Shown piece by piece: positions 34,424 to 36,004 of a DNA stretch of 36,004 bases. How positions within the stretch are numbered: position 1 is the first letter of the stretch; each line of letters opens with the position of its first letter. Position numbers and translations under genes: made by a program. Below the pieces are notes generated by a model. That model saw nothing but the letters and a program-made list of their open reading frames with translations, had not been told where the DNA came from and ran no database searches. Source of the stretch: an uncultured Roseburia sp. (GTDB lineage: Bacteria; Bacillota; Clostridia; Lachnospirales; Lachnospiraceae); assembly GCA_947567625.1 (NCBI GenBank), contig CANONN010000035.1, positions 1 to 36,004 of the forward strand. The letters are read 5' to 3'.

Positions 34424-34719
34424 AAAAACCCCGGGATACGAAACATTGTATCCCGGGGCGAATAAATCTAACTAGAATATCCGCGGTACCACCCGCTTTG
34501 AAATCCGTCCCTTGCGGACGTCTTTCCACTTCCTCATGCTTAACGCGCATCACGTACCGGCCTACCGTCTGTCTTTCACAGATACCTTACCGCACACATT
34601 CGACCGGTCAGCTCCAGAGTGTTCCCGCTTTCTCCTCCTGCGAACGGTGTTCTCAGTCGGTGACACCGTATTCCTGTCGCTCTCTGAAAAAAGGAGTCTC
34701 TTTCTTCGCCTTTTGCTAT
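34424..34719 (-). ncRNA. T-box leader of the aspS-gatCAB operon
   Basis: T-box RNAs bind a specific uncharged tRNA and then block a terminator. The minus-strand leader shows the T-box sequence GGTGGTACCGCGG (34481-34493). It is followed by a terminator with arms CCCCGGGATAC (34429-34439) and GTATCCCGGGG (34448-34458) and a T-run (34424-34428). Upstream are the AGAGAGC distal Stem I motif and CTCTGGAG. The specifier codon is not certain: AAC (34621-34623) lies just before CTCTGGAG, while GAC occurs at 34656-34658. The class is clear; the tRNA sensed could be tRNA-Asn or tRNA-Asp. Confidence 0.9.
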
Positions 34720-34725
34720 TCTTAT

Positions 34726-34754
34726 CTTATACCATATCGACCAGGAAAATACAA
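34726..34754 (-). promoter_or_regulatory. Promoter of the T-box-aspS-gatCAB operon
   Basis: On the minus strand TTGTAT (34749-34754) and TATAAG (34726-34731) are 17 bases apart, placing the start site near 34719, just before Stem I of the T-box. The operon leader would then be about 400 bases long. Confidence 0.6.
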
Positions 34755-34799
34755 GTGGTTTTAAGAATTTTTTCCATCATTTTGCCTTTCCCTGTTTCA

Positions 34800-34958
34800 T
34801 TACTTTACTTTGATTGTGATAGTTTTTGTCGTGAAATATGCTTTATATTTTTTATTTACTGATACAGACATTTTCACTTTAATTTTATAGGAGCCCTTCT
34901 TTGTTCCTTTTTTACAGTGATTTTTCCAGAAGATGCGGAAAACTTAATATTCTTATTT
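34800..34958 (-). pseudogene. Frameshifted 3' remnant of an Ig-like surface-protein gene
   Basis: Reading the minus strand gives NKNIKFSASSGKITVKK in one frame, then GTKKGSYKIKVKMSVSV and on to TKTITIKVK and a TAA stop at 34800 in another. The two join seamlessly if one A is restored to a run of six A's at about 34907-34912. The joined text closely resembles the last repeat of bacterial Ig-like (Big-type) surface proteins common in Lachnospiraceae. No start, signal peptide or further repeats are visible upstream, so only a decayed 3' end of about 50 codons remains. It is not part of any current ORF. Confidence 0.6.
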
Positions 34959-34982
34959 GGGTAGAAAAGGACATATTTTATC

Positions 34983-34996
34983 GCCTGCCGGCAGGC
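34983..34996. terminator. Possible hairpin after the acylphosphatase gene
   Basis: GCCTGCCGGCAGGC is a perfect 14-bp palindrome, 30 bases past the acylphosphatase stop on the minus strand. It has almost no loop and is followed by an A/T-rich stretch without a clean T-run, so its role as a terminator is only a guess. Confidence 0.25.
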
Positions 34997-35025
34997 TCTA
35001 TCACAGGGATATCCGGGCAGAATGG

Positions 35026-35304
35026 TCATCTGATATGAAAGCCGCCCACATCCTCCCGCGGTGGCATCTGTTTGCGCACGATATCTTCTATGCGGATGTA
35101 ACTGCCCTGATTGATCAGCTCCAGCATTTTTTGAATCTGCAAGTTTGTGCCCTGCACTTCCATCTCCACGGTTCCGTCCCACTCATTGCGCACCCACCCG
35201 CTGACAGCGAGATTGTCCGCCACGTATCTGGCGCGATAGCGGAACCCCACGCCCTGCACCTGTCCATAGATTTTTAAATGCCAGCGGACTATTTCTTCGT
35301 TCAT
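35026..35304 (-). CDS. acyP: Acylphosphatase
   Basis: Acylphosphatase hydrolyses carboxyl-phosphate bonds of acyl phosphates such as acetyl phosphate or 1,3-bisphosphoglycerate. The 92-residue product has the family length and both active-site residues: R22 in YGQVQGVGFRYRA and N40 in GWVRNEWDGTV. The ATG at 35304 follows GGGAGG. It sits between the LMW phosphatase gene (114 bases upstream on the same strand) and a decayed surface-protein remnant. A link to acetate metabolism through acetyl phosphate is possible but not specific. Confidence 0.95.
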   Translation of the reverse strand: MNEEIVRWHLKIYGQVQGVGFRYRARYVADNLAVSGWVRNEWDGTVEMEVQGTNLQIQKMLELINQGSYIRIEDIVRKQMPPREDVGGFHIR

Positions 35305-35418
35305 TTTGAAATCCTCCCACCGCCAAAAACGAACGTCATCTTTTTGCCATTCACAATACGATGCGCTCCGTTTTTTACGGCTCCCACTCTAAGATTTGTC
35401 TGCTTTTTCTTTTTCAGT

Positions 35419-35886
35419 TTATGGTACAATCTTTTCTTTTTTCTTCAAGTATTCCAGTAATGCTTGACACCCGGCCAGCACGTCCTCATATGTTTTGTCG
35501 AAATCGCCGGTAAACCATGGGTCCGCCACCGAAGCGCTGCTGCCGGTAAATTCGAGCAGCTTATGAATTTTGTCGCTGCGTTTTCCACAGATGCGCTCCA
35601 TATTGCGTATGTTTTCATCGTCCATTCCGATCAATAGGTCGTATTTTTCCAGATCTTCTTTTTTCATTTGTGTGGCGCGATGCGGTACAAGCGGAATGCC
35701 TAACTGTTTTAATTTGCCTACCGTTCCATAGTGGGGCGGATTGCCAATCTCCTCTCTGCTGGTGGCCGCGGAGGCGATCTGGAATTGGTCGCTGCAATGC
35801 TGGGTTTTTACTAAATGGGTCATGACGCTCTCGGCCATGGTGCTGCGGCAGATGTTGCCGTGGCATATAAATAATATTTTTATCAT
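35419..35886 (-). CDS. Low-molecular-weight protein tyrosine phosphatase
   Basis: This is a 155-residue cytoplasmic phosphatase of the LMW-PTP/arsenate-reductase-like family. The N-terminal P-loop CHGNICRS (Cys8, Arg14 from the chosen start) follows a MIKILFI strand; the general-acid Asp is in the late VADPWFTGDF, and YDLLIGMDDENI is a family segment. An ATG at 35895 would add three residues, but GGAG is then only two bases away; from 35886 it is 11 bases, and the start MIKILFICHG is typical. The substrate is unknown; members act on phosphotyrosine proteins, sometimes of capsule biosynthesis. Three hyphenated palindromes lie upstream. Confidence 0.92.
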   Translation of the reverse strand: MIKILFICHGNICRSTMAESVMTHLVKTQHCSDQFQIASAATSREEIGNPPHYGTVGKLKQLGIPLVPHRATQMKKEDLEKYDLLIGMDDENIRNMERICGKRSDKIHKLLEFTGSSASVADPWFTGDFDKTYEDVLAGCQALLEYLKKKEKIVP

Positions 35887-35902
35887 GGTTTCCATATCTC
35901 CT

Positions 35903-35999
35903 TATATCTCGGTATATCTTGGTTTTTCCTTATGTTTTCAAGGTTTTCTCTCTGACCTCAAAAACTCTATACCTCGTATATCTTACCATACCTCGGTAT
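35903..35999. promoter_or_regulatory. Cluster of three related palindromes upstream of the LMW phosphatase
   Basis: Three similar short inverted repeats occur in about 100 bases: TATATCTCGGTATAT (35903-35917), TATACCTCGTATA (35968-35980) and ATACCTCGGTAT (35988-35999). They share a TAxxTCGGTAT-like core. Such clusters can be repressor or activator sites, but no -35/-10 pair is clear and the window ends here, so other genes may be involved. Confidence 0.35.
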
Positions 36000-36004
36000 A
36001 TTTT

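Noticed and set aside
34314-34553. An 80-residue N-terminal extension of AspRS.
   Set aside because: The extension translates the T-box antiterminator and terminator; the ribosome site and the usual AspRS start are at 34313.
34874-35182. A 102-codon minus-strand frame overlapping acylphosphatase.
   Set aside because: Its first two thirds are a shifted-frame shadow of acylphosphatase; only the tail carries the surface-protein remnant, which is listed separately as a pseudogene.

Overview
The window looks like a chromosomal segment of a strictly anaerobic Firmicute, most likely a member of the Lachnospiraceae (Clostridia). The evidence is a class III anaerobic ribonucleotide reductase, an AspRS-GatCAB pathway behind a T-box leader, a PurO-type IMP cyclohydrolase paired with a stand-alone AICAR transformylase, a UPF0210/UPF0237 pair, a YfhO protein next to an LtaS-like protein, a DUF6171-type protein, and purine-rich Shine-Dalgarno sites. 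The assignment is inference from gene content; there is no rRNA or tRNA gene here to confirm it.

Layout. 1-4740: acetate kinase (minus), a 57-codon small ORF, tRNA-Met cytidine acetate ligase (plus) with a repetitive His/Cys tail, and AICAR transformylase (minus), with palindromic repeats between them. 4741-8207: PurO, the UPF0210/UPF0237 pair and a WalJ-type metallo-beta-lactamase, all minus. 8209-15774: a DNA-synthesis and division cluster on the minus strand (hotdog thioesterase, polA, coaE, a 1185-residue FtsA-like protein), with a promoter and possible NrdR boxes at 15702-15774. 15831-20547: a 33-codon small ORF whose ribosome site lies in a hairpin, then YfhO and LtaS-like envelope proteins (minus). 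20618-23121: nrdD with its terminator and a promoter carrying tandem NrdR-type boxes. 23092-26961: a heterodimeric ABC exporter (plus). 26965-28770: a small Cys-rich protein and a GH51 arabinofuranosidase (minus). 28908-34754: T-box, aspS, gatC, gatA, gatB (minus), the last two separated by a repeat-filled gap. 34800-36004: the frameshifted remnant of a surface-protein gene, acylphosphatase and a low-molecular-weight phosphatase (minus).

How the parts work together. Most genes are housekeeping. AspRS with GatCAB can make Asn-tRNA(Asn) indirectly, and the T-box couples this to tRNA charging. NrdD makes dNTPs and PolA uses them; both promoters carry sites resembling NrdR boxes, suggesting shared control. 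AckA and TmcAL both act on acetate.

I found no obvious defence system, phage or new enzymatic pathway. The less explained material is non-coding or repetitive: a three-hairpin 5' leader shared by walJ and the ABC exporter (with a partial copy before aspS) that shows compensatory changes; the hairpin-dense gatA-gatB gap; a family of palindromic intergenic repeats; three tandem repeats in the nrdD 5' UTR; the small ORF with a sequestered ribosome site; and the minisatellite-like tail of the FtsA-like protein. All positions and pairings were read by eye; no search or folding program was run.
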